DNA from: Strigamia acuminata | Lineage: Eukaryota; Arthropoda; Chilopoda; Geophilomorpha; Linotaeniidae | Direction of reading: 5' to 3' | Assembly: GCA_949358305.1 (NCBI GenBank) | Contig: OX442316.1 | Span: 16,430,001-16,494,000, forward strand | Length of the DNA: 64,000 bases | Shown: piece by piece, positions 40,471-51,701 of the stretch | Position numbering within the stretch: position 1 is the stretch's first letter | How the letters are laid out: each line of letters begins with the position of its first letter | Notes under the pieces: model-generated | What the model saw: only the letters and a program-made list of their open reading frames with translations | Told to the model about the DNA's origin: nothing | Database searches by the model: none | Translations under genes and position numbers: made by a program

Positions 40471-41977
40471 GTTGTGATGGGGTAAAATTATAATTATAAT
40501 CTGAATTCTTTTATGAAATACAGGGAGTCAAACTGCAGCTATCTTATGGTTTTGCCATCATGGCGCCTGACCTATTTCGTCACTCTTAAGTTTAATACAA
40601 TTTATATCTAATCGATCTCGGGGTTAATTTAAACATCACCTAGCTTAATATGCTCCTTACAACATGAACAATTCATATGATTGGCCAAACTGGGGTCACC
40701 ACAGCAACAAATTTGAGATAATCCGTTGTTTAAAATCACCGTAAATTTTGCATGATCACAACCTAATCAAAATTTCCATGGACCAGTTGATTGATCTTCA
40801 TGCGGCATCGTGCTGCAGCTAACACACTTCCTGTGTCTCACTAGCTGCATTCAAAAATTAAAATAACAATTTTAGTTTAAGTGTATTTTAAGTTTTAACA
40901 TGGGTTTAAACAGGAAATGATGTCATTTTTGGTTTAAAATTGAAGTAAAACACAAAATATTTTAGTTTTTGAATGCAGCTACTCATTGTTTGAGCGCTAA
41001 CTCACGAATACACAAATTCATAAACTTCCTAATGAATTTATACTCCAGTTGACTTTTTATAACGCACAAGCACCCTTCCGTAAACTCTCTAATCTCTCAC
41101 AATCGTGTTAATACGATATAACAGGCCTATATTGAGCAGAGTCAACTCAGCGCCACCGCATTTAGTGTGTTTTCTTAGAACTAGACACACTGCCACCCAT
41201 TGATAAAATACGTAAATTAATTTTTTTTTTTTTTAAATAAAATAAAAAACGCAAATATTGTTTCAAATTATTAGTTTCTGTTGATTTTTTTTGTGTACAG
41301 GAAGTGCAATTAATCCACGTGCACTCTGGTGACAAAACAACACAACTACATACCCATAAAAATCTGAAAACATAAAAATCAATAAATAATGTAGAAGAAG
41401 TAAAGCAAGTCAGTAGTTTAATCAAGTTCACTGACACTTTCCTTGCCCCAAGGAACTGCATCAATTGGTCCACATTTTTTTCTCTTACTTCCCAAGCCGG
41501 TTCTGCCAATCTACGTGAACAGCTGTAAACCTACTGAATCCGAAAGTTGCATTGCATCTCCCACTTCCAAATCGAGGTCACCAGGCAACCATGTAAATTC
41601 ATGGTCAAAAAAAATAAAACAAAAAATTTGCTCATCCTAATTTTCCTCACCGCGAATTAAAATTTAAAACACGCTAAACATTTTAACCCTAAAACCCATA
41701 AGCTAACATGAGAAAATGTGTAATTACGAGGCTTCACTGCAGCGCCTGCATCTTGGAATATATGAATGGAATTAATAATCCATTTATTGAGGTCAAATTT
41801 ATTCCTAAATCTGCAATTGATTCGAGTTTTAAGGTCGAAATTAAATATATATGTTTTTTTTAAATATGAATTTGATGAATAAAGTTGAGAAATACATGGA
41901 AATATCCAGTAGTTGGCATTTACTTTGCTCCAGTAAAGCGGAAAAACCTGGGTCAAGTTCAAAACTTTAAGAATATC
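40471..41977. other. Intergenic, with weak coding-like islands
   Basis: No convincing gene. On the minus strand around 41610-41430 two short protein-like stretches (FTWLPGDLDLEVGDAMQLSD and RTGLGSKRKKCGPIDAVPWG) are separated by a stop. With an AG-bounded stretch near 41750 they could be decayed or unresolved exons of the small secreted gene upstream. Confidence 0.3.
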
Positions 41978-42103
41978 TTAATTTTGTGGCCGTTTTAATG
42001 CAATAATGCACACAAGTGGATGAACTCGTTTTAAATCCCCGCAGTAATTGCATCCATCCTCCGCACAAACAACATTAAAAACAACAAAACAAAAAAAAAC
42101 CAT
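41978..42103 (-). CDS. Possible small secreted cysteine-containing peptide or first exon
   Basis: 41 residues starting MVFFCFVVFNVVCAEDGCNY: a hydrophobic signal-like start, then a Cys-x2-Cys. A strong TATA box (TATAAAAG, 42203-42196, minus) lies about 95 bp before the ATG. It may be the first exon of a longer gene running left, but I could not define the splice sites. Confidence 0.3.
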   Translation of the reverse strand: MVFFCFVVFNVVCAEDGCNYCGDLKRVHPLVCIIALKRPQN

Positions 42104-42195
42104 CGTCTTTCTCCACAATTTACTGTATATCTCGCATACACATCTAACAGATGAGCACAAGGTCACGCGACCTTTAGCAGAGACCTACTGACCTT

Positions 42196-42203
42196 CTTTT
42201 ATA
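42196..42203 (-). promoter_or_regulatory. TATA box
   Basis: GGTATAAAAGAAGG on the minus strand, well placed for the small secreted ORF at 42103-41978. Confidence 0.4.
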
Positions 42204-43919
42204 CCAAAAGCACATTTTCCATGTGTGAGAAATGAGAAAAACCATTAAATTTAAAACAAATTCACACGATGAAATCCACAATTGTCTCCAGACAAAACAA
42301 CACTAATAAACTTCAAACGAGTTGTCATTAAGCCAATTTAACTCATTTAGTGATTTAACATCGAATAAAATAATTTTCGTGCCGAATTCCATCGAAATTT
42401 GTCAAAATTCCACTCGAATTTCGCGATTTTGTCAAAATTCCACTCGAATTTCGCGATTTTCCACACAACTTCCGCCTTATTCCACACAATTTCCGCATTT
42501 CCAACGCGTATAATGCGATTCGACACTCGTATAGACCGACAACGATGTCGGAAATGTAAAATAAAGTGGAATTGTGGCGAAAAAAAGCGTCTTACCTTGT
42601 GCGATACGAGACAAGGTGGTGTTTGTTGTTGACACGTGCAATCCTGGCCTTGGAATGCTCGTTGCCGACATCACTGACCTTGTTCATATAGACGGGCGTG
42701 CGCTGTTCGTTGGCCCGCACTTTTTGCCGCCAAAATCTAGGTTCCCAACCCTGATTCGTCCCTGGATGAAATGGATGGGTTCGGGTCTTACTCTCAGCAT
42801 TCCGTCCCACCTTTTCACACGCCAGGCGTGAAATGGCTGTAAATCACTACGCACAAAAACGAACGAAAAAAGCGTCGTATTTATGACTAAACACAAGTCG
42901 GGTGGAAAATTAACAAATAAATACCGTAATCACACCTAGAAATCAATCGACTAGATCTGGATGATGGAAAAAAAAATCATAATCTCGTTCATTTGTGCAT
43001 TTTGCACTGTTATTATTTGCATATTAAGTCCTAATGGATTTCTATTTTTATTTTTCTATTTTTGAGTGATGTGTGAATGTAAATTTGAGTCAGGTATATA
43101 ACCAGTATGGTCAAATGGGTTATAATTTCAGCACGATGCACTTACTTTAATTTGACCTTGAAATCTTGTTTGTGCGAATGTCTTCTTCATATCGCTCGTT
43201 TGGACTCATCACACGTCGCGCATTGTTCGAGTTGATCGTTGATCGTTCACGTTCGGTTGGCGCTAAATTGCGATATTTATGTGCGGAGCGTGCAGCAATT
43301 TGTCCGAATAATCGTACGACGGTTCGTCAACCTGTCAAATAAAATAAAAGATGAAGAAATGAATAAAAATTGATAAAATAAAATTTTTTAATTTTAATTT
43401 TTGTTTATTTATTTTTTGACGTTTATTTTGGGGTTCGGCCGTTCGGGTTCAACCTTTGGCCGCGTGGGAACATAAATCCCGTCTAATTTCAAGTTCGTAA
43501 CGTGTAGTCGTATATTTTGCGTTGTAATTAATTTAATAACATGTTTTTCTCGTTGTATCACGTATTTTTCACACGTTTGAAGATGCACGCTCGCAATGGT
43601 GAGGCCCGAGATTTGATTCGTAGAGATTTATTATTGATTTTTATCAGAAAAATAAATTTTGTTACAGAATTTTACGAAGCGAGGAAATGTGCAAATGTGC
43701 TACCGTAACGACGGATTAGTTAGAAAGTCTTAATTTATTGCCTTATAATTGTCGTGTAATTACGTGGATTAAGTGTTACAAATTCCATTTAGATTATGCA
43801 CGAATAAATGACTCAGGAATGTGTTAAATATGCTTAGCGAGGTTTTTTTCGTGAGAAAATTAACATTGAACGTGAAATCAAAATCAGGTTGAAACGTTTT
43901 GGGTTGAAAAATGAAAAAT
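42204..43919. other. Intergenic with possible minus-strand exons
   Basis: A 30-bp unit is duplicated at 42398-42457. On the minus strand, 43190-43146 (MKKTFAQTRFQGQIK then GTAAGT) and a segment ending at 42593 (RVNNKHHLVSYRT then GGTAAGAC) look like exons with good donors. I could not connect them into a gene or recognise a family. Confidence 0.25.
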
Positions 43920-43992
43920 GTTCTCGTGCGGGTTCGAACCGCAGACCTTCCGCGTGTTAGGCGGACGTGATGACCAACTACACCACGAGAAC
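43920..43992 (-). tRNA. tRNA-Val (AAC)
   Basis: 73 nt, cloverleaf folds: acceptor GTTCTCG/CGAGAAC, anticodon stem TCCGC/GCGGA with loop CTAACAC (anticodon AAC), T loop GGTTCGAACC. No intron. Confidence 0.92.
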
Positions 43993-44080
43993 ACACGAGA
44001 AATGACTGGCTATTTAGGAGTTAGAAAATTTCGTAAAAAAAAAATTTAAAAAATATTTCAAAAAAAAAAAAATTGTATTT

Positions 44081-44152
44081 GTTTCCACGCGGGTTCGAAC
44101 CGCGGACCTTCCGCGTGTAAAGCGGACGTGATGACCACTACACTATGGAAAC
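44081..44152 (-). tRNA. tRNA-Val (UAC)
   Basis: 72 nt, acceptor GTTTCCA pairing with TGGAAAC, anticodon loop TTTACAC (anticodon TAC), T loop GGTTCGAACC. It differs from its neighbours in acceptor and anticodon, so it reads other valine codons. Confidence 0.9.
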
Positions 44153-44624
44153 ACACATCTCCATTGTGAGTTTTAAGAAAAAAAAATTAAATTTTATGAC
44201 AGATGTATTATTTTATTCAAATTCCAAAACGTTCGATCGCCTAAAATAGTTTTCCTTAAAATAAGCCTAAAATAAGCCAGATTTGTCCGTGTCGTGGGTT
44301 TTCGGACAACTGGTTTGAATACAACTCTGTTTTTAGCCAATATCTCTGTAATGATGACAAATAGCGCAATTTTTTGACCACATTAATCGATTTTGACGTT
44401 ATTTCCTATCGATTGAGCACTAATTTTTAGTAATTTATTTTTTTAAGCTCATTTGAAAAAAATTTGGAAAGTTTTTGGACAAAAAACTATTCCGAAAAAA
44501 ACTATTCCGAAAAAAATGGTGTTGACCCTGGAATGACTTTCAAAACATCAACCAATTTAAAAATAAAACCAAACCAAACAACTTTTCTCCGAATCATTTT
44601 TCAATCAGACAAAAAATACTTGAT

Positions 44625-44697
44625 GTTCTCGTGCGGGTTCGAACCGCAGACCTTCCGCGTGTTAGGCGGATGTGATAACCAACTACACCACGAGAAC
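44625..44697 (-). tRNA. tRNA-Val (AAC), second copy
   Basis: Same as 43920-43992 apart from two changes in the D arm/anticodon-stem region (GGTTATCACATCCG in place of GGTCATCACGTCCG); one of them turns a G-C into A-C or shifts pairing outside the stem. Probably functional. Confidence 0.85.
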
Positions 44698-44789
44698 ACA
44701 CGAGAAATTGGCCGCTTATTTAAGTATAAGAAAAATTGTGGCAAAGGAAAATAAAAAATAGAAAAAAAACCAGTTCGTTTCCACTTGAT

Positions 44790-44862
44790 GTTCTCGTGCG
44801 GGTTCGAACCGCAGACCTTCCGCGTGTTAGGCGGACGTGATGACCAGCTACACCACGAGAAC
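44790..44862 (-). tRNA. tRNA-Val (AAC), third copy
   Basis: One base different in the D loop from the first copy. It lies in a tandem duplication of about 170 bp together with the copies on either side: the flank gaaattggccgcttatttaa is shared. Confidence 0.9.
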
Positions 44863-44963
44863 ACACGAGAAATTGGCCGCTTATTTAAGTATAAGAAAAA
44901 TTGTGGCAAAGGAAAATAAAAAAATAAAAAAATAACTAAAAAACCAGCTCGTTTCCACGTGAT

Positions 44964-45040
44964 GTTCTCGTGCGGGTTCGAACTTCGAACCGCAGACCTT
45001 CCGCGTGTTAGGCGGACGTGATGACCAACTACACGAGAAC
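44964..45040 (-). pseudogene. tRNA-Val (AAC) pseudogene, fourth tandem copy
   Basis: A 7-bp duplication in the T arm (ttcgaacttcgaacc) and a 3-bp deletion in the D arm/acceptor region (actacacgagaac in place of actacaccacgagaac) break the cloverleaf and the internal promoter boxes. Confidence 0.8.
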
Positions 45041-45595
45041 ATCCATATCTACCGAGCACTAACTAACGTACAAGAGATTAGTTTTTATCCATTTATTTTT
45101 TGTTTCCTAGAATTAACTGTTTGAACCGCATCAAGAATGTTCACCCCCGCAATAAACTCATTCCCACAGAACATAAAACACGTTTGATGATAATAAATGG
45201 CTGCATCAACATTATTTAATTCTTTTCCTCCACTAATGCACAAAAATGACCTATTTATTCACCAATATCTCTACATCTTAATTTACACGTATAATTAATT
45301 CTAAAAACCGCCACCAGGTGCCAGAAAACTCAAATTTCATATAAAAATCATTTATTATCTCAATTTACATAGAATTTCATACGAAAAAACAACAAAATAT
45401 TGAATAAAAATAAACATTTAATTACACAGTATAACAATCGGTTAATTTAATATTATAAAACGAATAAATCTATATAATAAAAAAAATAACTATAGAATAA
45501 TATTTTCATAATAAAAACAATCACACCAAACCAAACTTTATTTCAATTATTTACACGCATTTAAAACGAATTTAAAAAAAAAATCAAATGGTCCC
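45041..45595. other. Intergenic
   Basis: AT-rich. It includes the probable 3' UTR of the next minus-strand gene. Nothing else is seen. Confidence 0.4.
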
Positions 45596-46543
45596 TCACG
45601 GATTCCGTACACTATTCTCGTGCACCGCTGCCGCCAGGGCGGCGCGCATGTCGTTCCCAAACAACGCGCCTAAAAACGTGAGAATCGTTTTCCGATCGAT
45701 CGCGAAGTAAATCTTATCATCATCACCGGAAGTGACCGTCGCATCGGGCGGATGCGGCAGCATCCCCGACGGAATCACTTGCGGAAGTGACATCATCGAC
45801 GAACTCTCCTCACCTTCCGTTTCATCATCATCATCGTCGCTTTTATCCTCCATTTCCGGTTCATCTTTCGGCCCCATCAACGAAACACGAGCCGATTCCG
45901 CCCTCCCCGACCGGTCCTGCGCCGCCAACATGGCGGCGGCCTGCTGGTAGTTGATGGGCACGACCACAGACGGCGCCACCGACTCGGAGGTCTGCTCCAC
46001 CTGCTTAACGGGCATGAGAACGGACAGAGTCGTCTCGGACGGCATGCTCAGTTGATCCGCGGCATCGTCGGCGGTCGAGCCTTGCGAGCGGCGCATGCGC
46101 GGCATCATGCCCAGAAAGCCGGCCGTGGCTGGCGCGATAGAGTTGACTATGGGGAAGACCGTTTCCATGATTGTTTGTTGAGCTTGCAGGGCCTGGTTCA
46201 CTTTCTCGCGGTTTTTCTCGTCCTCTTCGTCCTTGCTGGCTTGGGTGGGCGCGGCTCTGGCGCCGAACAGTCGGCTGAGGAAGGGCACTCGACGGCGCAT
46301 GGGCGGGCCGTAGGACGGCGGGGCTTCGTATTCGCGGGATTGGGGCATCATCATGGATCGGGGTTCGGGCTGGTAGAAGTGCCACTGAGGCGCGGAGGGT
46401 CGGCGGGGGTAAAAAGCGAGCGGGGAGCCGTCGTTGTCGTCGGAGTCAGCGCCGACGCCGAGTTCGTACGGGAATGGGAGACATTGCGCGAGCTGAGTCA
46501 ATGTCAATGTCAACAGGAGAGCAAAGTTCAATAAACGATTCAT
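45596..46543 (-). CDS. Secreted Pro/Met/Ser-rich protein of unknown function (3)
   Basis: 315 residues. The ATG sits exactly after a CTTCCAG acceptor (46544), so the 5' UTR is split; the upstream exon ends at a CAG/GTGAGA donor at 47372/47371. The signal peptide is MNRLLNFALLLTLTLTQLAQ. Next come a Pro/Arg-rich part (FYPRRPSAPQWHFYQPEPRS), several Arg-Arg/Arg-Arg-Arg sites, a helical stretch (QALQAQQTIMETVFPIVNSI), a Ser/Asp/Glu-rich linker (DKSDDDDDETEGEESSSMM) and an Ala-rich end. GC-rich like proteins 1 and 2, but no clear alignment to them. Family unknown. Confidence 0.78.
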   Translation of the reverse strand: MNRLLNFALLLTLTLTQLAQCLPFPYELGVGADSDDNDGSPLAFYPRRPSAPQWHFYQPEPRSMMMPQSREYEAPPSYGPPMRRRVPFLSRLFGARAAPTQASKDEEDEKNREKVNQALQAQQTIMETVFPIVNSIAPATAGFLGMMPRMRRSQGSTADDAADQLSMPSETTLSVLMPVKQVEQTSESVAPSVVVPINYQQAAAMLAAQDRSGRAESARVSLMGPKDEPEMEDKSDDDDDETEGEESSSMMSLPQVIPSGMLPHPPDATVTSGDDDKIYFAIDRKTILTFLGALFGNDMRAALAAAVHENSVRNP

Positions 46544-46756
46544 CTGGAAGAGATACAAATAGAAAAGTGATTTTAGCATTAAATTGACCACCAGGTGGGT
46601 TTGTTCTCCAAGGGGGGTTGACGAAATAATGCAATTAAAAACTAAAGCGTTGTTTGGAGATAAGATACGCAATTATCAAATAGCGTAAATGCTCTAATAG
46701 ATTGCGGGATGGTCATTCAACGCGGTATCTAGTACAACGCGGGTCTAATCTAATTA

Positions 46757-46965
46757 TCTAAATGGACCAAAACGACCGAAATCTGTGTGTAAATTAACTG
46801 TAATCACTACATTTTGTATCTAAATTGAACAAAACGACTAAAATAAATGTTTATATTGATCAAAACGACTAAAATAAATGTCTTAATTAAACAAAACGAC
46901 TAAAATAAACGTCTAAATTGATCAAAACGACTAAAATAAATGTCTAAATTGATCAAAATCTAGGT
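46757..46965. repeat. 31-bp minisatellite in the 5' UTR intron
   Basis: About six units of the form tctaaattgatcaaaacgac followed by taaaataaatg. The period is 31 bp, about three helical turns. Confidence 0.75.
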
Positions 46966-47426
46966 TTTGTCAATAAAACAGTTCACAGATTTTCTCTGCA
47001 ATTTTGTTTTTTAAAATTTGTGATAATTTATGGCGAGAAAAACGTGCGAGCGAATTGCGGTAACGGAGGTCTTCCCAGAATCGGATATTGACAAACCGTG
47101 AATATTAAAACAAAAATCCGCATAAATGAATAATTACAAACAAAAAACTGAATAAAACTCAATACCATACCATTAATCTAAAACAACGTAATCACATTCA
47201 TTAAAACTCACCTAGTTTGCCTTAAACCTTCCCAAAATCACCAAAATCCACAAAATAAAAAATTTCCCCATAAATCTTAAAAATCCATCCTCAAAAAAAA
47301 ATCCAAAATAAAAATCCCAAAAAAAAAAAAAATATTAAAAATTAAAAATTCTCGTGCAAATCATATCTCACCTGACGAATGGTAGTAAATTCCAAATGAA
47401 GCCTTCTTCGTATTCTTCCATCGAGC

Positions 47427-47436
47427 TATTTATATC
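47427..47436 (-). promoter_or_regulatory. TATA box of secreted protein gene 3
   Basis: Minus-strand TATAAATAGC about 30 bp before a predicted start near 47400. The first exon would run to the GTGAGA donor at 47371. Confidence 0.55.
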
Positions 47437-49440
47437 AAACACGCATGCAGGCAGCGCCTTCTAGCGGCCATTCACCTCGACCTGAATAATTGAAGCAGCT
47501 AAGACGAAACAAGGTCAGTGGCAACATGTCCGCAACCATGACCAAGCGGCATGAGTGCCGAGTGGGCACCGGCAGAAGATTAAGCAATTAAAAGTGACCG
47601 TACACTCAAAGACTTAAGTCTCATGTAGCAATGAAAAACCACGAGCGTTTAATTGCACCTCTCGGTCGAATAAAGTGGCAAATAAAGTCGAGAATCTCGC
47701 AGAACACAAACATCACGTTTAAAAGATGTTATTGTGGTGCACTATTCTTTTCAAACCTGTTTCTTTTTTGTCAGAAACAAGGCCAATATCACTGATTAAG
47801 GTCAGAATGAAAAGCAAAGGGCATTTGGTCCATTCACCTCAAGGCGGGTTTTCAGAGAAATGCAAATAATGCGAGTTTTGTCATAGTGACAGATTTTCTA
47901 TCACTATTCAGTTGGCATCAAGGGCACGTCCACACAAAGGTTATTGTCTATTGGATTCCCTCCCACATTAGAATTACATCTCATTTAATTATTCAAAATA
48001 TTTTGATATAAATATGATTTGGAGTTATTGTCTCCAGAGGACTCTCGTTTGAATGATGTTTAGGAAAAAAACATGTAGACGGAGCAATTTTCTAGCATCG
48101 TTAGAATAAAGCAGGGGTCGGCAAGTAATTTTAAGTGGGGTCCGGATACTATTGAAAATTTTTATCGAGGTCCAGAAAAAAAACGCTTAAAAACCTTACT
48201 AAAAATCTAAGAAAACGAAAAAAAAACACATAAAAACCAAATAAACCCCTCCAATAAACACACACAACCCAAAAAATACCAGGAAAACCTAAAAAACATG
48301 AAAAAAAAACAAGAAAAACAAGAAAAAAACCACCGAAAAATCAAAGAAACCGAGGGAAAAACGTTGCTAAAACGCCACCGCGGTTCAAGTATCGACCTTC
48401 CGCGGTCCGTGACGTTACATTCGAAACTTTTCAAAAACTTCCACAAAAGTCTTCAGGAAAGCCAAATAAAGAAGCCCTAGAACGCACAGGATGTGGTATA
48501 GTAAAGACAACTGAATTCAAACAGTTCAGCTGCCCAATCGGCTTTGCTGCAAACATTCACGCATAAATTTGATTAGTTCAAACGGTTAACACCAGGTGGA
48601 GGTGCCTTACAGCAATACATAAAAGTCTTAACATCCTCAATGCGTTTCAAAACATATGGCAATAAGATTCCAGTGTTTTTGAACCATATGGAAATAACCA
48701 ACAATGCAGTCTACTGTGCAAACCCTTGTTTTTGTGACCAGCTGGCCATCAGTTGGCACTGGTAACATTATTGTAGCCAACAGGACGAGAGAATTCTGCA
48801 AGAGGTCAGTCAGTACCATGTGGTAGGACAGTCGTGAGTCATGACTGACCCAAGACAACATTCAGAATAGGAAAACGATGGACGATAGGATGGCAAAGAG
48901 AGGCGAAATCGCACTCAAGTCCGAAGGGAGTTGAAGCAACCTGTTGGGCCGCGCTACAAAGCACGGCATGAACAAGTTATTTCCACCATGTGGTCAGCGG
49001 TTGATCTTTGCTGAAAGTGCAACCCAACAACCAAGTCGATAACACGGTGAACCCACAACCCCTAAACAACGTGGTAATAAAGATAATATCAATCCCAAAC
49101 TGTATGTTCTCCCTGTCATTTATATTAATCATCGTGAATGGTGTCCAAACTCCCCGTAACCCTCCCCTGACCACGAGGTGTATTTTTAAACCATGCGGCT
49201 TTAAATGACTTTGCAAATGCACCTAATCGTGTCTGGAGTTCAAACTCCAGCATCATTCCACTGATCACTAAATAAACATTTTTATTAATTTGTTTTATCA
49301 CTTTTGCTTCCCGTCGCGCCTAACCCGGTTGCCTATCCATCTCCGTTCGTGATATGATAAGCGAGGGTAAGAGACAGATAAAAACAATGTTTAATTATAG
49401 TATCAGTCAAACTCCAATTCTTATCATTCCAATCAATCAC
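47437..49440. other. Intergenic with a one-ended hAT remnant
   Basis: At 48112-48135 gcaggggtcggcaagtaatt and the following tggggtccggata match the style of hAT element ends. The matching right end is not visible. The rest shows no gene; a short CpG-richer block lies at 48370-48420. Confidence 0.4.
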
Positions 49441-49449
49441 TATATAAAC
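49441..49449 (+). promoter_or_regulatory. TATA box of the first PLAAT-like gene
   Basis: TATATAAAC about 30 bp before a likely start near 49475. A non-coding first exon would end at TAACTT/GTAAGT (49506/49507), joining at the TGTCTCAG acceptor (49568). Confidence 0.5.
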
Positions 49450-49580
49450 AAAACCTTTTAGCGTCACCGTCAACCCTAATCCGTGTCCGCCCGTCTCTGT
49501 TAACTTGTAAGTGAGAAATGTGAAAAATTTTCTTCATCTTAATTTAATTCCTTTAATTCCTGTCTCAGTGATCGCCATTC

Positions 49581-50207
49581 ATGGGTGCGTCTTCTTCTTC
49601 TCCCAGCTGTGAATCATCGCCGTGGCGAACCCGGTACGTAACCAAAGAAAATCTTTCCGACTTATACGCTGTTCTTAAACCCGGAGATATACTCAAGTTT
49701 CCTCGAGGATCCTTTTCTCATTACGCCATTTACATCGGCAAATTCAAAGGAATCGAGCACTATATTATCGAGCTGAATTCCACGGAAATGAACGCCGTTT
49801 TGGACAGCATGGTTGGATCGGTGACAAAAAAATCGAGTTGTATTTGCGGGGCTAAACCGAGCAACAAATCGGAGAAAAGGAAAGGAAAAATTGAATTCTT
49901 ATCGGTGGAAGACGCCTTAGAAAATAAAAATGGAGGCTCAGTGGCCGTACATAATAAGTTAGACAAGAAAATCGTTCCTCTTCCGAATGCCGTCGAGAAA
50001 GCGAAGGAAGCCTATTGGGATCAACCAAATAATTTAACAGATTACGACGTATTCGGCTACAATTGCGAACATTTCGCAAATACAATGAGATACGGCGTTC
50101 CGTATAGCACGCAAGCTAACACGCTTAAAGATGTCGGTGCAGGTTTTGGTGCTGCATTGATGATTGTTGCTGGAGGTGTTCTTTTGGGTTTAATGACTCA
50201 AAAATAA
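49581..50207 (+). CDS. PLAAT (HRASLS)/LRAT-domain phospholipase-acyltransferase 1
   Basis: 208 residues, single coding exon. LRAT-fold (NlpC/P60 superfamily) markers: LKPGDILKFPRGSFSHYAIY with the first catalytic His (about residue 49), EHYIIELN with the second His, and NCEHFANTMRYG with the catalytic Cys (about 166). A C-terminal hydrophobic segment (AGFGAALMIVAGGVLLGLM) anchors it in membranes, as in PLAAT proteins, which hydrolyse or transfer acyl chains of phospholipids. A charged insert (KPSNKSEKRKGK) lies between the His and Cys motifs. The N-terminus MGASSSS fits the N-myristoylation consensus. Confidence 0.9.
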   Translation: MGASSSSPSCESSPWRTRYVTKENLSDLYAVLKPGDILKFPRGSFSHYAIYIGKFKGIEHYIIELNSTEMNAVLDSMVGSVTKKSSCICGAKPSNKSEKRKGKIEFLSVEDALENKNGGSVAVHNKLDKKIVPLPNAVEKAKEAYWDQPNNLTDYDVFGYNCEHFANTMRYGVPYSTQANTLKDVGAGFGAALMIVAGGVLLGLMTQK

Positions 50208-50617
50208 GATAAAAATCTTGTTTGAAAATCAAAGAATATTGTCAGAAATAGTCGAATTATACCGAGATAAGTTTTAGAGTTGTGTTCGGATGTAAATGCT
50301 ATCAGAGTTCCTACTTTGAAATGTTTAAATTGAAATGTACTTTATTGCTTTTCATGATACTTAAATGTGTAGTCTGTTGAGTGATGTATTACTGTTTTGA
50401 TGCGACTGGGATGTGAATAAAACTGAAATTGATACAAAGAGCCATTTGCTGTATTCAAAAAATTGTTTCAAGTGTTTTATTTGTTTGTGATTTTTTCGCC
50501 TTGCTCGAGTTAATGGAAATGGCGAACAACGACACACGAAATTCTTTTACAAAATTAGCAAAAATATAATCACTTCTACCGAATACCTACACCAAACGAG
50601 CGAAAATAGCAAAAAAG
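50208..50617. other. 3' flank of PLAAT 1
   Basis: AATAAA at about 50417 (gtgaataaaactg) ends the gene. Nothing else is seen. Confidence 0.5.
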
Positions 50618-50845
50618 TCAAACCGAAGCAAATACGGCTGTGATCACTGCACAGCAACAGCAATGCACTTGTGCAGCTCCAGCACCTCTCGTCTTTCGCG
50701 CAGCCTGTTGCAGTCCTCCGCAACCAGGTGGAGCTGCGGGCCCTTGATTAGCAGAATCGGGCCCCGGAAGTGACCCTTCCGGAAGTGAGTGGGCCCCGTA
50801 GGGACCCACGAGTTGTGCAACAACCAGCAAGGCGAACAGTCGCAT
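50618..50845 (-). CDS. Possible small secreted peptide in a GC-rich island
   Basis: 75 residues from ATG in TCGCGATGCGA: MRLFALLVVAQLVGPYGAHS is a good signal peptide. The rest is Gly/Pro/Ala-rich and ends with four consecutive cysteines (HCCCCAVITA). The island 50640-51090 is much GC-richer than its surroundings, and another frame is also open over the same DNA (THFRKGHFRGPILLIKGPQL, then HLVAEDCNRLRERREVLELH), so an intron could switch frames. No homologue is recognised. Confidence 0.35.
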   Translation of the reverse strand: MRLFALLVVAQLVGPYGAHSLPEGSLPGPDSANQGPAAPPGCGGLQQAARKTRGAGAAQVHCCCCAVITAVFASV

Positions 50846-51099
50846 CGCGACCGTCTCCGAAACTGGCTGTAAAGGCGACCCAAACGATTGGTGTGGCGAC
50901 TCTGTCGCCCACCGGGACCTGAGCGTCCAGTTGCGCCGCGTCCGCCGTACGTTCTCCATAACTTACGGCGGCGTGGCCCAAACCTTAACCGACCACGCAT
51001 GTCATGCGACCAACGGTCGCCGTGACACGTGGTCTGATTAGGGATGGCTCGAGTAGCCATTGCATTTGGGAAATACACCGTGGGACACTGCATCATACC

Positions 51100-51701
51100 C
51101 CTAGACTATAATAAAAGCCATAACCAAAACTATATTGTGTCTCTGTGTATTTCGTGGGTTGAATTCATCGTGTGTATTGCGTCCAGTGCCTCGTGATCCT
51201 CCCCTGACCATGTGGCGTCCGTCCGAACACTCACACGGCGTTCAAGATCAAAATCAGGAAAATAAAAAACAGAAAGATTCATCTTTTCAAATCATGCCAT
51301 TCAAATTTTTTTTTTTTTAAAAAAAAACTGTATTTATTATTTATTTAATACATAACACGATGACATTTCTCAGTTTCCGTTTCATGTTTTGTTTCCTTTG
51401 TGCGGCTCCTTTTTCCTGCCTGATTAAGGGAACTCCCTTAAAAATCTCTAGACGCCTACTAGTTGAGACATATTGCCCTATTGGCCACTTCGACAGTGTG
51501 ATGCCAGTCGTGCTGACCAGTCATTGAAAAACGTTGATACTCGATTTACATCACAGACAAATTTTTCGGAGCTAATTTCACTGTTTTAGGATCTCTAAGT
51601 CCCTCTGATGTTCCCATATTTTCACAGGTAATAGCGATAAAATAAACTAATATTGTAATAAGTTTAATATTTACAGTTGGAACCAGTCACCGGCCTATAC
51701 A
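51100..51701. other. Intergenic before PLAAT 2
   Basis: AT-rich with poly-T/A runs. An acceptor-like tttacag near 51675 precedes the second PLAAT ATG, so a 5' UTR intron is possible. No other feature. Confidence 0.4.

Noticed and set aside
44964-45040. Fifth tRNA-Val as functional
   Set aside because: Duplication in the T arm and deletion in the D/acceptor region prevent a normal cloverleaf.
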